Assembly (NCBI RefSeq): GCF_021462225.1
Contig: NC_061818.1
Coordinates: 22,207,978-22,271,977 of the forward strand
DNA length: 64,000 bases
Direction of reading: 5' to 3'
DNA from: Girardinichthys multiradiatus
Lineage: Eukaryota; Chordata; Actinopteri; Cyprinodontiformes; Goodeidae
Positions 1-12,919 of this stretch are shown one piece after another. The notes beneath the pieces were generated by a model that had not been told where the DNA came from, did no database searches, and saw only the letters and a program-made list of their open reading frames with translations. The position numbers and the translations under genes are program-made. Position 1 is the first letter of the stretch, and every line of letters begins with the position of its first letter.

Positions 1-280
1 CAAAGTGTTTCATTGTGGTCTCATTTGACCAGAGCACCTTTCTTCCAGTTTGCTGGGTCCCCTACATGGCTTGCAGCAATTTGCAAATCTTCTGGCTCCC
101 CATCAACAATTCACAAAGTTTGCAACTCTTCCAAAAGGCCATGTTTAAGAAGAAAATTCCTAATAGCTGTCCTGTCAGCAGATTTTCCCTTCTCAGCTGT
201 GGATTTCTGCAGCTTTTCTTTTCTTTGTCTTTTAAGTCTCTCTGCTCACTTCTCTAAATATTTAGAAGAAATTATTAAGC
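1..280 (-). mobile_element. Old Tc1/mariner remnant
   Basis: The text around 20-90 (CTCATTTGACCAGAGCACC and following) is the minus-strand reading of a decayed Tc1-type transposase region. The same words recur at about 19900 and 53490 in this window. No open frame survives. Confidence 0.6.
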
Positions 281-429
281 TCTGAATGTTTAGAATCATA
301 CGTCATACATTCAAATACCTGCATGACCACAGTAAGGTCTGGAGTGCATGCATTTAAGAGAGAATACATTATTAAAAGGCAACTCCCTGTTTTCTACTCT
401 TTGTGATACAAGGAAAAAGTTTAATTAGT

Positions 430-790
430 CAGTCAGTCATTTTCTACCGCTTATTCCATAGTGGGTCGCGGGGAAGCTGGTGCCTATCTCCAGCAGTCTA
501 TGGGCTAGAGGCAGGGTACACCCTGGACAGGTTGCCAGTCCGTCGCAGGGCAACACACAAACAACCATGCACACACTCATTCATACACCTAAGGGCAATT
601 TAGAGAGACCAATTAACCTAACAGGTATGTCTTTGGACTGTGGGAGGAAGCCGGAGTACCCAGTGAGAACCCACGCATGCACAGGGAGACCATGCAAACT
701 CCATGCAGAAAGACCCCTGGCTGGGAATTGAACCCAGGACCTTCTTGCTGCAAGGCAACAGTGCTACCAACCACACCACCGTGCAGCCTA
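430..790. repeat. Dispersed teleost repeat, copy 1
   Basis: About 360 bases similar to the block at 7976-8335. Shared landmarks are GGTTGCCAGTCCGTCGCAGG, CACACTCATTCATACACCTA, GGACTGTGGGAGGAAGC and the ending GACCTTCTTGCTGC. It resembles a very abundant teleost interspersed repeat. I cannot assign it to a class with certainty, and no coding capacity is seen. Confidence 0.7.
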
Positions 791-878
791 TTATGTTTAT
801 GTTTATGTTTGCTGGAATATTCTTCAAGCCAATTAAAAACAGAATTAATCAGAGTAGAAGCAGAGAGGTCCATAGTTA

Positions 879-970
879 GGGTGACCAGACGTCCCCGATT
901 TCCGGGGACAGTCCCCATTTTAGACGACATGTCCCCAGCTAAAGCTGTTCCCAAAATGTCCCCAATTTTA
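879..970. mobile_element. Possible hAT-type transposon end
   Basis: The stretch beginning GGGTGACCAGACGTCCCC is rich in repeated GTCCCC words and resembles the terminal part of hAT-like elements in vertebrates. No matching inverted end was found within the next 3 kb, so boundaries are unknown. Confidence 0.35.
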
Positions 971-2339
971 ACGTTTTGTGAAGGAGAATAAAAATGTTTG
1001 CGTGTAGACTGTTATTACAGTAGCTGGGGGTAGAAAGCGTAGAGGGGGCATGTCAGGCGCAACAACAGCTGTCACAGTTACAGACATAGTAGAAGAAGAG
1101 CTGAGCACGCCGCCTTGGACTGGGCTGTCTTGCCCATGATGAAGGCTTGGGTCACCATATGAAACATTACTAGTGGTGTCAACATTCGCTGTGCCCAGGA
1201 AATTGGGCTGGGATGTGTTTTGTTTAACTGAAGGTGAGGATCCAAATGCAAATAAACCAGGCTTTTATGAATGAACAGAACAACAAAAGGCAAGACAAGA
1301 GCATAGGGAGTAGCTGCAGCTGAGTGAGTAAGAGAGTGAGAAATCACTTTAAGTAAAGTGGAGCACTACAGTGTCAACAAGGATTCGTCCGAAGTAAGAT
1401 GTTTCAAAATTTATTGGTGAGCTTTAGCTTATATTTTTAGAGCTAGTTATTAGTTGATTTGTTAATTTATTGTTTTAATATGTGAACACATACTTTTAGG
1501 CTGAGGGGTGTTTGTTCACTTGGTTTGGACATTTGAAAAGTCCCTTACAAAAAATAAAAGAATTAATAACAGGGAAACTGAATAAGGCAAGAATTGCATG
1601 AACTGAGAATAATAAGGAGGGAGAGATAATTACATGGTCAAATGTGCATTTCTTCTGTTTTATTACCTTGTAACTCCAAGTAAAAATAGGTGGGTTTCTT
1701 TGTTGTTTTACCAGCTGAGGAAACTGGTCAAATAATTAAAGAAACGTTAATATTTATAAAATTATATTAGGATTACCCTAGTTTCTTATCTAAAAATAAC
1801 CAATTTCTAAAGGGTACCTCAAACAAAAATCTTATTTAATTTGTTAAATTTATATTTTTCGGTAGGTTATATGTTCTAATGTTTTGGAGAAGATTGTGAT
1901 TATATTATGTCTCCTTTTTATAGTAAAAGACTGATATAAGAGGAGAGAGGAGGAAAATAGAAAGATAGAGAAGAGTGAAACAGCAGAGCAAAATTGGAAA
2001 GAAGAGGAAAGAAGACAGACATTACTACTACTATTGCTTTATTTGTTTTATTGCTCTTAGGAAATGATAACAACAGGGTAGATAGACACTTTCCTGCTAT
2101 TATACATGATTTCTATTGTTTAATTATGAATAAATATTTAAAGATATTTCCTTATATGTTGATTACATTTAATAATTTTAATTGCCAACCTGGAAATGTC
2201 CCTGGATTTGATTTCAGAAATCTTGTCACCTTACCCATTGTTACTCAGGAGGAGCTGAAGAGAGCCATTAATTAGGTGGGAGAATCTGTTGACAGGACAA
2301 CTGTTAGCATGCACTGTACAAATCTGACCCTAATGAATA

Positions 2340-2669
2340 GTGGCAAGAAGAAAGTCTTTGTTGAAAGAAAGCCATAAAATGTCATGTTTGTCACAAGCCA
2401 TGTCAGGACACAGCAAACATGGAGGAAGATGGTCTAGGAAAAAAAAATATGACGTGTTTGCCTTGATCTCGTTGGCTTCACTCGGAATAATGTCACGGCA
2501 GCTGAGTGTCCGAAGTTTCTTCAAAAAGCCCAACAACAATGATGGTGTTGATAAAAGAGGTGAAAAAAGAGGTAATGATGCAGAGGAAGATGAAGAACAA
2601 ACAAGCAATCAGCCCTCGGCAACTACAGAGCGAGCAAGCGGCAGCAAGGAGGTTAAGCGGGAGTTGTGA
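2340..2669 (+). pseudogene. Possible N-terminal fragment of a hAT-like transposase
   Basis: An open frame of 109 codons contains MSRQLSVRSFFKKPNNN followed by an acidic, Ser/Thr-rich stretch. A short basic start with an SFFKKP-like motif and an acidic tail is typical of the beginning of hAT/ZMYM-type proteins. No catalytic part follows, so at most a fragment remains. A chance open frame is not excluded. Confidence 0.3.
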
Positions 2670-4429
2670 GATTGTGCATTCAGGGCACAGCAGGTGATCT
2701 GTTCATATTTTAAGTGCAATCATTTAATTTCATTGCTCACATGTAGTTACTGGGACGTGTTTTTTGTCACTGCGGATAAAAAGTTACACGAATTCATCTG
2801 GTTGATGTGGATTCTTTGTCCAACTCGTTGGGACTGAAAGTTAATTAAAATGAATGAAAATAAATACTATTGAATGTTTAATTATTATCATTTTAAAAAT
2901 AAAGTGACGGGGGGGAAAAAACATTACAAGACTTTTTTTTACCCAGTCCATCAAAATGACAACAAAAAAGTCTAGCTCTACCTCTTGTTGGCACAGAGTA
3001 TTGCTTCAAAGGAGCAGAATATAAATGGACGGCACTGTTTTTTCAGATTTTTGTGTCGGTTTTTTTCCGCTTCACAGAAAGGAGTTATTTTCTGTTTGTT
3101 ATGACTTGAAAATAATCGATATAAACTCGATATAAAATCCATTGAATGTTTGTGGTTGAAATGTGACAACATATGAAAAAGTTCAATGTCTATGAGTGAT
3201 CTTGCAAGGTGCTGTGCTTAGAAAACTGCAATTCCAAACTGCATGGATATTGACTGCTTTAGTTATCAATAGTCATTACGTCGGTGTCTGTGGATTTCAG
3301 CAAAGCTGTCCAGTCTCAGAGGCATCTAAATGCCTCCAGACGCCTAATTGTCCCAGATGCCAAATCTGCCCCTTGTAGGGACTGCAGCAACTCAGCGTCC
3401 ACTTTAATCAAGCCATCCTGACTATGTCTGAAGATCAAGCCAACCACATGGCAGGAAGGCAACTAATTTTCCGTGACCTAGAGGTTCTTTTTATTCTCTT
3501 GGATCCTGTCTGTCCTTAATTATTTTTAAAAAAGTGCCTTACCATAGGTTCGGCACCATCCAATGTTCGATGCCTCTGAAATGTCAGCCAGTTGATAAAT
3601 TAAGGCCAGAAGCGATACATGTGTATGGGTGATATGTATGGAAAAACCATAATGCTGATAACATTAAACCTATATAATATATGCAAGAGCTCTATAACAT
3701 ACCTTTTAAAGAGCAGCTCAATTAACTGTCTTCTAGTGTTGACGAGCCCTGTTAATAAAATGTGCACAATCCCATTTGACACTACAGTCTTTTTTTATAA
3801 CATCAAAGACCCTGCAGCTTTGGAAGGTGTGTGCGAATGTGAGCGAGCCCATCTTTGAGGACGATCTTAGCACTGAGTAAGATTTAATATGGACTCAGAT
3901 CAAAGACCTTTAAAGAGATGACAGACATGCAAAATTGCAGTCACTCCCACCCAGATGTTAAAGGATGCCTCCTTTCATTCAAGGCGTGGAATGAAGAGGC
4001 TGGATGTTTTATTATTAGATTTGTGACTGATGTACACATGCAAAGTTAAACAAAGTAAGAAATTTAAGCACAAATATGGATAAAAACTTTCCTAAATCCT
4101 CCTCCTGGTCCAGTAGACATCTGAGCAATTTGGAAGAAAACAACTGTAATATTTTAAAAAGTTTAAAGAATATATAAAAAGATAAACTCAAGATAATTGT
4201 GTCAACTGATTATTGTAGTCAACTTTATAGTCTCTGCAGTCGTAATCTAATGTAAAATATAGTGAAATGAGGTTGGCAACTAACAATTATTTTTCTGATT
4301 GATTAATTAGTTGACAATTTTTCAATTAATGATCAGATAGCAAAAGTTGCTTAATCTAAGTTTGCGTACAAGCAGAATTAAATCATGTTCTCAAATTGAA
4401 AATATGTGCTCTTGATTTTGGGCAGTAAA

Positions 4430-5300
4430 TTCCCCCCATAATGGACACCCTATCAGATTTAAGTCAAGACTTTTACTAGGCCACTCAAAAACCTTCATGT
4501 GCTTTTTTAAGCCATTCAGAAGTGGACTTTCTGGTGTGCTTTTGAATTATTTTCCTGCCACATGGCCCAAGTGCCCCCGACTTAAGGTTAGGAACTGATA
4601 GATAGACATTATTTAGTTAGGAGCTAAATTAATTGTTTCTTAAAATACTGTGAGTTGTCCAAATCTTGGCGTAAGAAAACAGCCCCAGACATCACACTAC
4701 CATGTTTGACTATAGGTATATTTATGTACTTTTCGGAAATCCTGTGTTAGGTTTAAGCTAGATGTAACGGGACATGTGCTGTCCAAAAGGCTCCAGTTCT
4801 GTTTTGTCTTGGGGTTTCTTTAGGTATTTTTGGAAAATGTAGGATGAATCTTTGTATTGCTTTTGGTCAGTAGTGGTTTTGGCATTAGAACCTTTCTATA
4901 GATGCTATTTTATGCCAAGACACTCTTATTGGTTAATTATGAACACTGACCTTAACTGAGGAAACAGAGGCCTGCAGAGCTTTTTCTGGGTTGTTTTTTG
5001 ACTTCCCAGATGAGTAGTTGAAGCGCTCTTGGAACTCCTGGGAAAGTTCACCTCTGTTCCATGTGTTCTCCATTTGTACATAATAGCTCTTACTGTGTGC
5101 TTCACTCAAGCCTCAAAGGTTTAGAAACAGCTTTGTAACCCTTTCCAGACTACAGATGTCAGTGAGTTTGATTCTGTTCTTGAATTTCTTTAGATCAGGA
5201 CATGATGCTTTTTGCTGGTTGAGATCACTAAGCCTACTTCATGTTGTCAGAATGGTTCTATTTAAATAATTTCTTGGTTCTACAAGTCTGGCAGTAATCA
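4430..5300. mobile_element. Degenerate DNA-transposon-like repeat
   Basis: Words such as AAGACTTTTACTAGGCCACTC, CATCACACTACCATGTTTGA and CTGGCAGTAATCAATTGTGG match the style of old Tc1-like elements common in fish introns. All frames are broken and no clear ends are visible. Confidence 0.45.
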
Positions 5301-5405
5301 ATTGTGGGGGCGGTTAGTAAAACTTAATCAAATTGAACATTTTAAAACCTCGTCATATTCGTGCACTTCATTGAACTACTTCCACCTTTCTTTTGCAGTA
5401 CTTAC

Positions 5406-5549
5406 AGCAGCCTGAGAACGAGCCTTATGCTCAGACTCCATCTTAGCCAGCCTGTGGTTGGTGTCGTCCAACAGCCCCTGGATGTTTTCAGTGTGTTTCT
5501 TCTGCATTTCAAACCTTGCCTTCTCCATCTCTGCTACAGCTGCATGTAA
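5406..5549 (-). CDS. cep112: cep112 exon 12, last exon in the window
   Basis: 144 bases, phase 0, encoding LHAAVAEMEKARFEMQKKHT, ENIQGLLDDTNHRLAK and MESEHKARSQAA. The acceptor is CCTTTTCAG and the donor GTAAGT. No further cep112 exon could be found between here and position 1, so the next intron runs off the window. Confidence 0.95.
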
Positions 5550-8500
5550 CTGAAAAGGAAGAGAAAAGCTACATATGATACACCCCTTGAATTTAAATGA
5601 CTTGCTTTTTCATGAAAACACCTGGAGACATAACTCATCCACTCCTCATCTGTTTCCCCAAAACAGCCACAGTTGTTCCGTTGATCAATAATAAATAAAT
5701 TTGATTAACTTAATTCTTTGAAGTGTCACTGAGTGCCACAGCACATGGGCTACAGTTCACATTGAATAAGAATTTGCTTTAGTATTGAAGACAAAAGAGA
5801 TGAATGAAAATCAATTTGAAAAATATGCCAGAGAGCTTGTCAAATAAATAAAAAATTGGACTTTTAATTATTGGTGCGAATTTTCAAGATGTTCTGAAGA
5901 AAGAAAAAAAAAGTGTAAATTTTCAAAATTATAAAGGCTTTTTCTCTAACAACTCACAAAAAATGTCTTCAAGTGACATAAACAACTGTTTCAACACTGT
6001 AGGATCTGTATAACCTAAGTTAGGAAGATAATTTTCATGGGAAAGAATACGTTACAAAAAGTCTGTTTGATACTATGCCTTCCAAAACTATTCCCTCCTC
6101 TGAAACCTTTTGTCATTTTTTTAAATTCTTTTACAAAACAAAAATCTCAAAAGACCCCTTTCATCTGATAACCTTACCTAAAATTAAGGGTATTAGAACC
6201 CTTCAGAACTTCCCTAATGAGTAAACAGTCTGCCTGTGTGAGATTTAATGTCACCATAAAACCCATAAAAGTCCTGTTAGAGACATACTTTACTCCAAAT
6301 ACTGGCAACTTTAACTGCGCCGTAAGAGTACGGACTCAAATGCACACCTCACGTACAAAATCTTAAATACTGTGTAGCAATTACCTTCTACTTCACAAAT
6401 ATTTGTGTTGGTCTATCACATAAAATCCTTTAAACTACATTGAAGTTTGTGGTTGTGATGTGGCAAAATGTGAAAAAGTTTAGGGATATAACGTCAGAAA
6501 AAATGCCCGAAAGTTATCAATTTGTTTAATACAACTGGAAGAGTACCAGTAATTCAGAAGATTTCCAATACTTTTTAATATCTTGCATAAGACAGTCAGC
6601 AACCCTGAAGAAATTAGTGGAGCAACATGTGGACTGGACCAAAATGTTCACTAAAAGCCCAAAGAAAGATAAGCAGACAGGAATTAATCTGTTTTCTCAA
6701 CCAGTACAGCCTAGTTCCTTGCAGAGAGGTCTCCCGCTACCCAGCAGTTTTCCTCTGGCTTTAGGCAGCTTAAACAACGAAGGACTGCAGAGTATCCCAC
6801 CTTCTTCTCCCACTCGTTTTTTACAGAGTCAGCACTCTGATCAGATATCTTCTTCAGCTCCGCTATCTGCTTCTCTTTGCTCTCACAGATGACCTGAGAT
6901 TCCCGCAGAACACTTTGAACTGTGGGAGAGTTTTCACACAAACACACAAAAGGGAGTCAGGTCTTTCCTTAAGTGGGAAAAAACATGGATGCAAATAGAA
7001 ATGTACTTGTGGGAACCGATAGTGTCCGTAAGTTAACTGAAAACATGCAGAAAATAAAAGTAAGGTACAAAACTGAAACAGTTACTAAACTCTTTATGGA
7101 AAAAAGCAAAAATGATGTGCTCGTAGCGCAGACTGAACAGCACAGCTGGAGAACATCACTCTGCACCAGTACGGTCTGCTGTGGGATTTTACCTTTCTAG
7201 GCTTTTTACTCTGAGTGTTCAGAGACACTACGGTAAACATCCTTCCAGCTAACATTGCTATCACGTCACCTCTCACCTTTCTTTTCAAGCTTTCGGATCA
7301 TCTCCTCAGATTCTTTCTGCTTAGCTCGGTACACACTCTTTATCTCCTCAATCTCACGGTTTTTTCGGTCCAGAATCTAGAGAGTGTCAGGAAAAAGGGA
7401 CTGTTTTCAGGACTATACAGAAACAGTCAGGCTGTATTTTAGCATTAAAAGTGTGGTTTTGCTGCATTCTTTATCTTTGCCTAATTGAAGTAGGTTCAAA
7501 CTTGCTAGTAGTAATGCAAATGTAAGAAATTGCATTTATTCATCTGTAAACCAAATGTTCAGCATGTCAGTATCCAATCATTCAGCTTTCGGTCTTATTT
7601 TTTTTATTTATGCTAATTGCCAGATAAAATCACATGCATTAGGAAGCACACACACAGCACACATGTAATGTATAAAACATCCCTAATAACGGTAATAACT
7701 GCTGAAAATGTGAGAGAGGTGTTTGTGACAAAGTAAGCATGAATGTAAAAGTGCTCGGATTACATTTTGCATCTATTTTAGACATTAACAAAGCAGTGCT
7801 AAATGCAGTGCATTTATTGCAACTGTTTTTCACATGCTACTTGATTTATTTCGGCAACAGATTCACAAAGCAGGCTGCCCTAAATATATGCCCAAACATG
7901 CCCATCAAGTCCATCAGATGAGAACAACTTTCATCTATTCATGCATCAGGTCGCATTTTAAGGGATAAAGTAAGATCCATCCATCTTTCCATTGTCTATC
8001 ACTGCTCATCCAGAAGGGCTGGCGCCTGTCTATAGGGATCATTGAGCAAGAGGCGGGGTTTACCCTTTACTGGTCGCCAGTCCATCAGAGTGCAACACAG
8101 AGACACAGAACCAACAACCATACACACACACACTCATACCTAAGGGCAGTTTAGAGTGGCCAATTCACCTCATGTTTCTGGATTGTGGAAGGAAGCTGGA
8201 GTGCCCTAAGAAAATCTACGCACTCACATGGAGAACAAGCAAACTCAATGTAGAAAACCCAAGGCCGGGATAGGAACCAGGACCTTCTTGCTGCCAGGCA
8301 ACAGTGCAAACAACTTCACCACTGTCCATAAAGAAAGATATTTAATTTTTATGGGCTTTAAGGATGTCTGACTGTATCAGAGATAAATCAAGACTGAAGA
8401 AGTGTTTCTAAATCCATAAGTAATGTGGATGTTTTTAATGTTGATTGTTAAAGACAATGAAAGGATTCATAATAATTCTTCCCAACTGATTACCCACCTT

Positions 8501-11500
8501 GCATGTTGGGGACGAGAATAATTTAATGGAGACTAACTTTCTCTAAATGCATGAACAATGCCTCTTTTAAATGTGGGCAAAATGCATCAGAAAAGAAAGA
8601 CACAATTTGAAGGAATTAACCTGGATGGCATTAAATTGACCTCTGATAATAAAGTAAAAAACCTTGGTGTTATTTTTGACCAGGACATGTCATTTAAATC
8701 CCACATTAAACAGGTTTCTAGGATTTCCTTCTTTCATCTCTGGAACATTGCCAAAATTAGAAATATCCTATCGAGGAGTGACGCTGAAAAACTAGTCCAT
8801 GAATTTGTTACTTCAAGGCTGGACTATTGTAATTCTTTACTATCAGGATGTCCACAAAATGTAGTTAAAAGCCTTCAGCTGATTCAAAATGCTGCAGCAA
8901 GAGTTCTGATGAAAATTAAAAGAGAGATCATATTTCTCCTATTTTAGCTTCCCTTCATTGGCTCCCTGTTAAATCCAGAATAGAATTTAAAATTCTCCTC
9001 CTCACATATAAAACCCTTAATGATCTAGCTCCATCATACATCAGAGATCTGATGGTTCCATATGTTCCTAACAGACCACTTCGTTCTCAGACTGCAGGTT
9101 TACTGGTGGTTCCTAGAGTCTCTAGAAGTAGAATAGGAGGCAGATCCTTTAGTTATCAGGCTCCTCTCCTGTGGAACCAGCTCCCAGTTTTAGTCCGTGA
9201 GGCAGGCACCCTGTCTACTTTTAAGGCTAGGCTTAAAACTTTCCTTTTTGATAAAACTTATAGTTAGAGTGGCTTAGGTTATCCTGAGCTATCTTCCTTA
9301 TTTTTTACCTCCGCCTTCCTCCCTCCCTGTTGGATGGAGTAAGGGGGAGTCAGGTTTAGCCTAAACTGACTCAGTTATGAGGTGCAAACACACCCTCCAT
9401 TTCTGCTACCTGTATGACCCCTTCTCTTTTCCAATGGTTATGGTCAATCTGAAAGAGAGAGGTATCCCAATCATTGTGGTTTTTAGTATAACAATGACCA
9501 TCAGTGGGACCCTTTGTCTTGAGACGACATTGTTGTAAATAAGTGCCGTTTAACTAAATAATCTGAACTGAAACTATCTCTGTAGTTATGCTGCTATAGG
9601 TTTAGGCTGCTGGAGGACATAACGACCACTTTCACCCTCTTTGCTACATTCTCACACTACTCTCCAATTTTGCATTGTTTGCTGTTATTTCAGCTTTTAA
9701 CCTTGTTCTCTCTTTTCTCTTCCTAGAAGCTACACCTGGCCTGGCTCTGTGTCTACCTGTGACACCTTTCTGGAGAGGGGAATCGCCCGAGCTTCTGCTG
9801 GCAACAACTTAATGCTCACCCTCTACCGATGATCCACATAGCCCTGTCTTTTAGTGTTTAACCCTTTCTCTCTCCTAGATATAGCGATTGACTGAGCTTT
9901 TACTGTGATTAACTCTATGTGCTCTCTTTCAGACTCTAACCTTGAAAACTGGCTCAGAGTTTATCTGTTCTTTATTTCTAGGTGAAACAACTAAAGGAGC
10001 TATATCCATTAACATTTACTTTTCCTTCCCATAGAAAGTACTTCTGGATCAGTGCTTCTTTGTTCTTTTTGTGTCTCTGCTCTGTTCTCTCTAACCCCCG
10101 GTCGGTCGTGGCAGATGGCCGCTCACACTGAGCCTGGTTCTGCTGGAGGTTTCTTCCTGTTAAAAGGGAGTTTTTTGTCTCCATTGTCACTACATGCATG
10201 CTCAGTATGAGGGATTGCTGCAAAGTCAACGCCAGTGACTGTCCACTGTCTCTACATGCTTATCCAGGAGGAGTGAATGCTGCAAGTCACTGACTGGATG
10301 CAATCTGCTGGGTTTCCTTAGACAGAAAAACTTTTTATCCAATTTGTATAAAAAGCTAACTCCGACTGCACTGTTCAATTGTTAGGATTAATTGGAATGT
10401 ATGTACCTGACTGTTGTGAAGTGCCTTGAGACAACATGTGTTGTGAATTGGCGCTATATAAATAAAACTGAATTGAGTTGAAGGGACGGATCTGTCTTTG
10501 CGTCTGGGCTGAGACTTAGAAGAACACACAAACTCAAATTTAAAAACATTAAGCACACGCAAATAGGTGTGTAATTATAATTTAGGTGTGGATCTGCATA
10601 ATATAGCAAACAGTAAATGTTATCAGAATTTTAATGTGTGCAAAATTGTTACAGCAAACGTCTGCTTGGGTGCATTATATCAGGCGTCATGCTATCAACC
10701 TCTGTTTGCAATAAAACATTTGGCCAGTTAGATGGTCTATTATACTCAAACTGATATAGTTCTTGGTGACCAAGATGCTTAAGTTCAAGGATAATGATGT
10801 GGAGACTGTGGGGGACAACAGAGTAAAACGTAACCGATATAATCATTGCTATATTCAACAAGGTAATGACAAAATGAAGCACCCGGGATAAATCATCCAA
10901 TCAAATCCTTTAAGATACCTGTTCCTGACTTCAGCTTGTACTGGATAACTGCACAAGACAAACCACCTTGATGCAAACCCAAGATTGTGACCCCAACCAA
11001 ACTCTGACAAGTGTGGGTTTGCTATCTAATAGATTTACAAACCATGCTTAACTTTTTTTAAACAATGGCGTGCACATAGAAAAATAAAGGAAGACTTTGT
11101 TCACATCAGAAACATTAAAATAAAAGAGCATTGCGCTTGTATTCATGACACATGATAAATAATATTAAAGATATTTCCTAAAAAAAGGAACTATACATGT
11201 TTTCTATATGTACATGTATACATCAGAACATTCACTGTATAATCAGAAAATATTCTTTATGCATTTCTATTCCTTAGGAGGCCACAGACAATCGGCGTAA
11301 AATAGCAGGTGAGTGAACCACCTGTCCTGAGGTGATGAGGTAAGCATCTGCTTGCTGCTGCCATCTGGGTGCAATTAGTTCAATTAGGCGACAGCGAGCT
11401 GCAGCTCCAATAATGGAAATACTGCAGATAACTTTCCTAGCACGTTAGCTCAGTTGCACTGCTTGGGAATTAATATGCAATACAAGAAAAAGTCTTTTCT

Positions 11501-12845
11501 GTGCAATAATTTAGACCTGGAACTCAAATCACTGGGAACTATGGAAAAATGAAATATCTTTTTACAGAACAAGTCTATACAAACAAGTTTTTCCTGTTGG
11601 GAATGGCAGAAAAACATAAGAGATGTGATTTTTTTGTCCGACTCTAGAAGCCAGTGACGCTCCTTATTAGCCAAGCCTGTCATCACCCTGGCGTGAACGG
11701 GATGGAGGAGATGAAAGGACGATTGAGCGCCTGGAGCAAAGGTCACGAAACATTTAGGCATACCCAATTTTTTTCCATTTCACCACCCCAAAGAGATTTT
11801 TGTTTTTCTTTTCAGAGTTTGGAACCAAAGGCGATGGCAGAGTGTCAGGTTGAGGCAGGGTGCACCCCACGGTGGGAAATGAGAGCATTTATGATCCCTT
11901 TCTGAGGCCTTTAGAAGAGATCCTAATGGAGAGAGAATCTAATGAATAAAATAGAGAGGAAGGAGAAAACTAATTTAGCATTACCAACAAAAGTACAATG
12001 ATCTGCCAAAACATTATGATCACTGACAGGTAAAGTGAAATTTCTTTTATAGCAACAATATATGTTACAATGCAATATTTGACTGGGAAAACGTGTTCAC
12101 ATCTGCAAACCACATTACTTCAGATTAATTTAATCTTTTACATGTTCATGTAAAAAATACCGACAGTGAGACGTCCAACCACAGTTTAGGCAGCCAGTTT
12201 TTAAAATTCACAGTGTATTTAAAAATGTGCATGGCTGTATTATAGATCGTGGGTATTATTTTGGTAATATAAGAAATTTTGTCTTACCTAAAAAGGTTTA
12301 TTCAGATGTGCTGTAAGACAGACCGCAACAAGAGATGCTTCCTGCCCACAGCCATCAGCATCTACAATGGATCTTTAAAGAAACCTGTATAATATCAGCT
12401 ACAATAACATTTAATGTCCTGATGGGATGAATGAAGTATTTTTGAATTGAACTGAAAAGTTTCTGTTTTTAAATAAGTAAACAAGCACTAGTTATCAGGA
12501 AGTGCCTATTCCTCAATGAATGGAATTGGTCTTGGGACAAAAAATCCTGATCGCTTGTAAACAAATAAAAACATAAACCCACAAAGATGCACTTCTTCAC
12601 TGAAACGAATCTACAATAATTAGGACTGTTCTCTAATCAGCCTCTTGATATCCACATGTCAACCATGAGTAGCAGCTAAAGGCGCCTGGAGATATCTGCT
12701 TTTGATAGGAATTGGCAAATTATTAGCTGTATTTGGAAATACTGAGAGGCCTTTGAAAATCTCAGTTAAGGTAAGGATCCATATTCTGTCACATCTGCCC
12801 CTGTTATAAATAATTAATGACCGATCTCTGCAGGAAGGCTACAAA

Positions 12846-12919
<74 letters not shown>

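Larger units (their letters stand above)
1..5405. other. Intron of cep112 downstream of exon 12
   Basis: Apart from the repeats listed (1-280, 430-790, 879-970, 2340-2669, 4430-5300) and a Tc1-like fragment at 3110-3190, this stretch is AT-rich with no supported exon on either strand. Confidence 0.6.
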
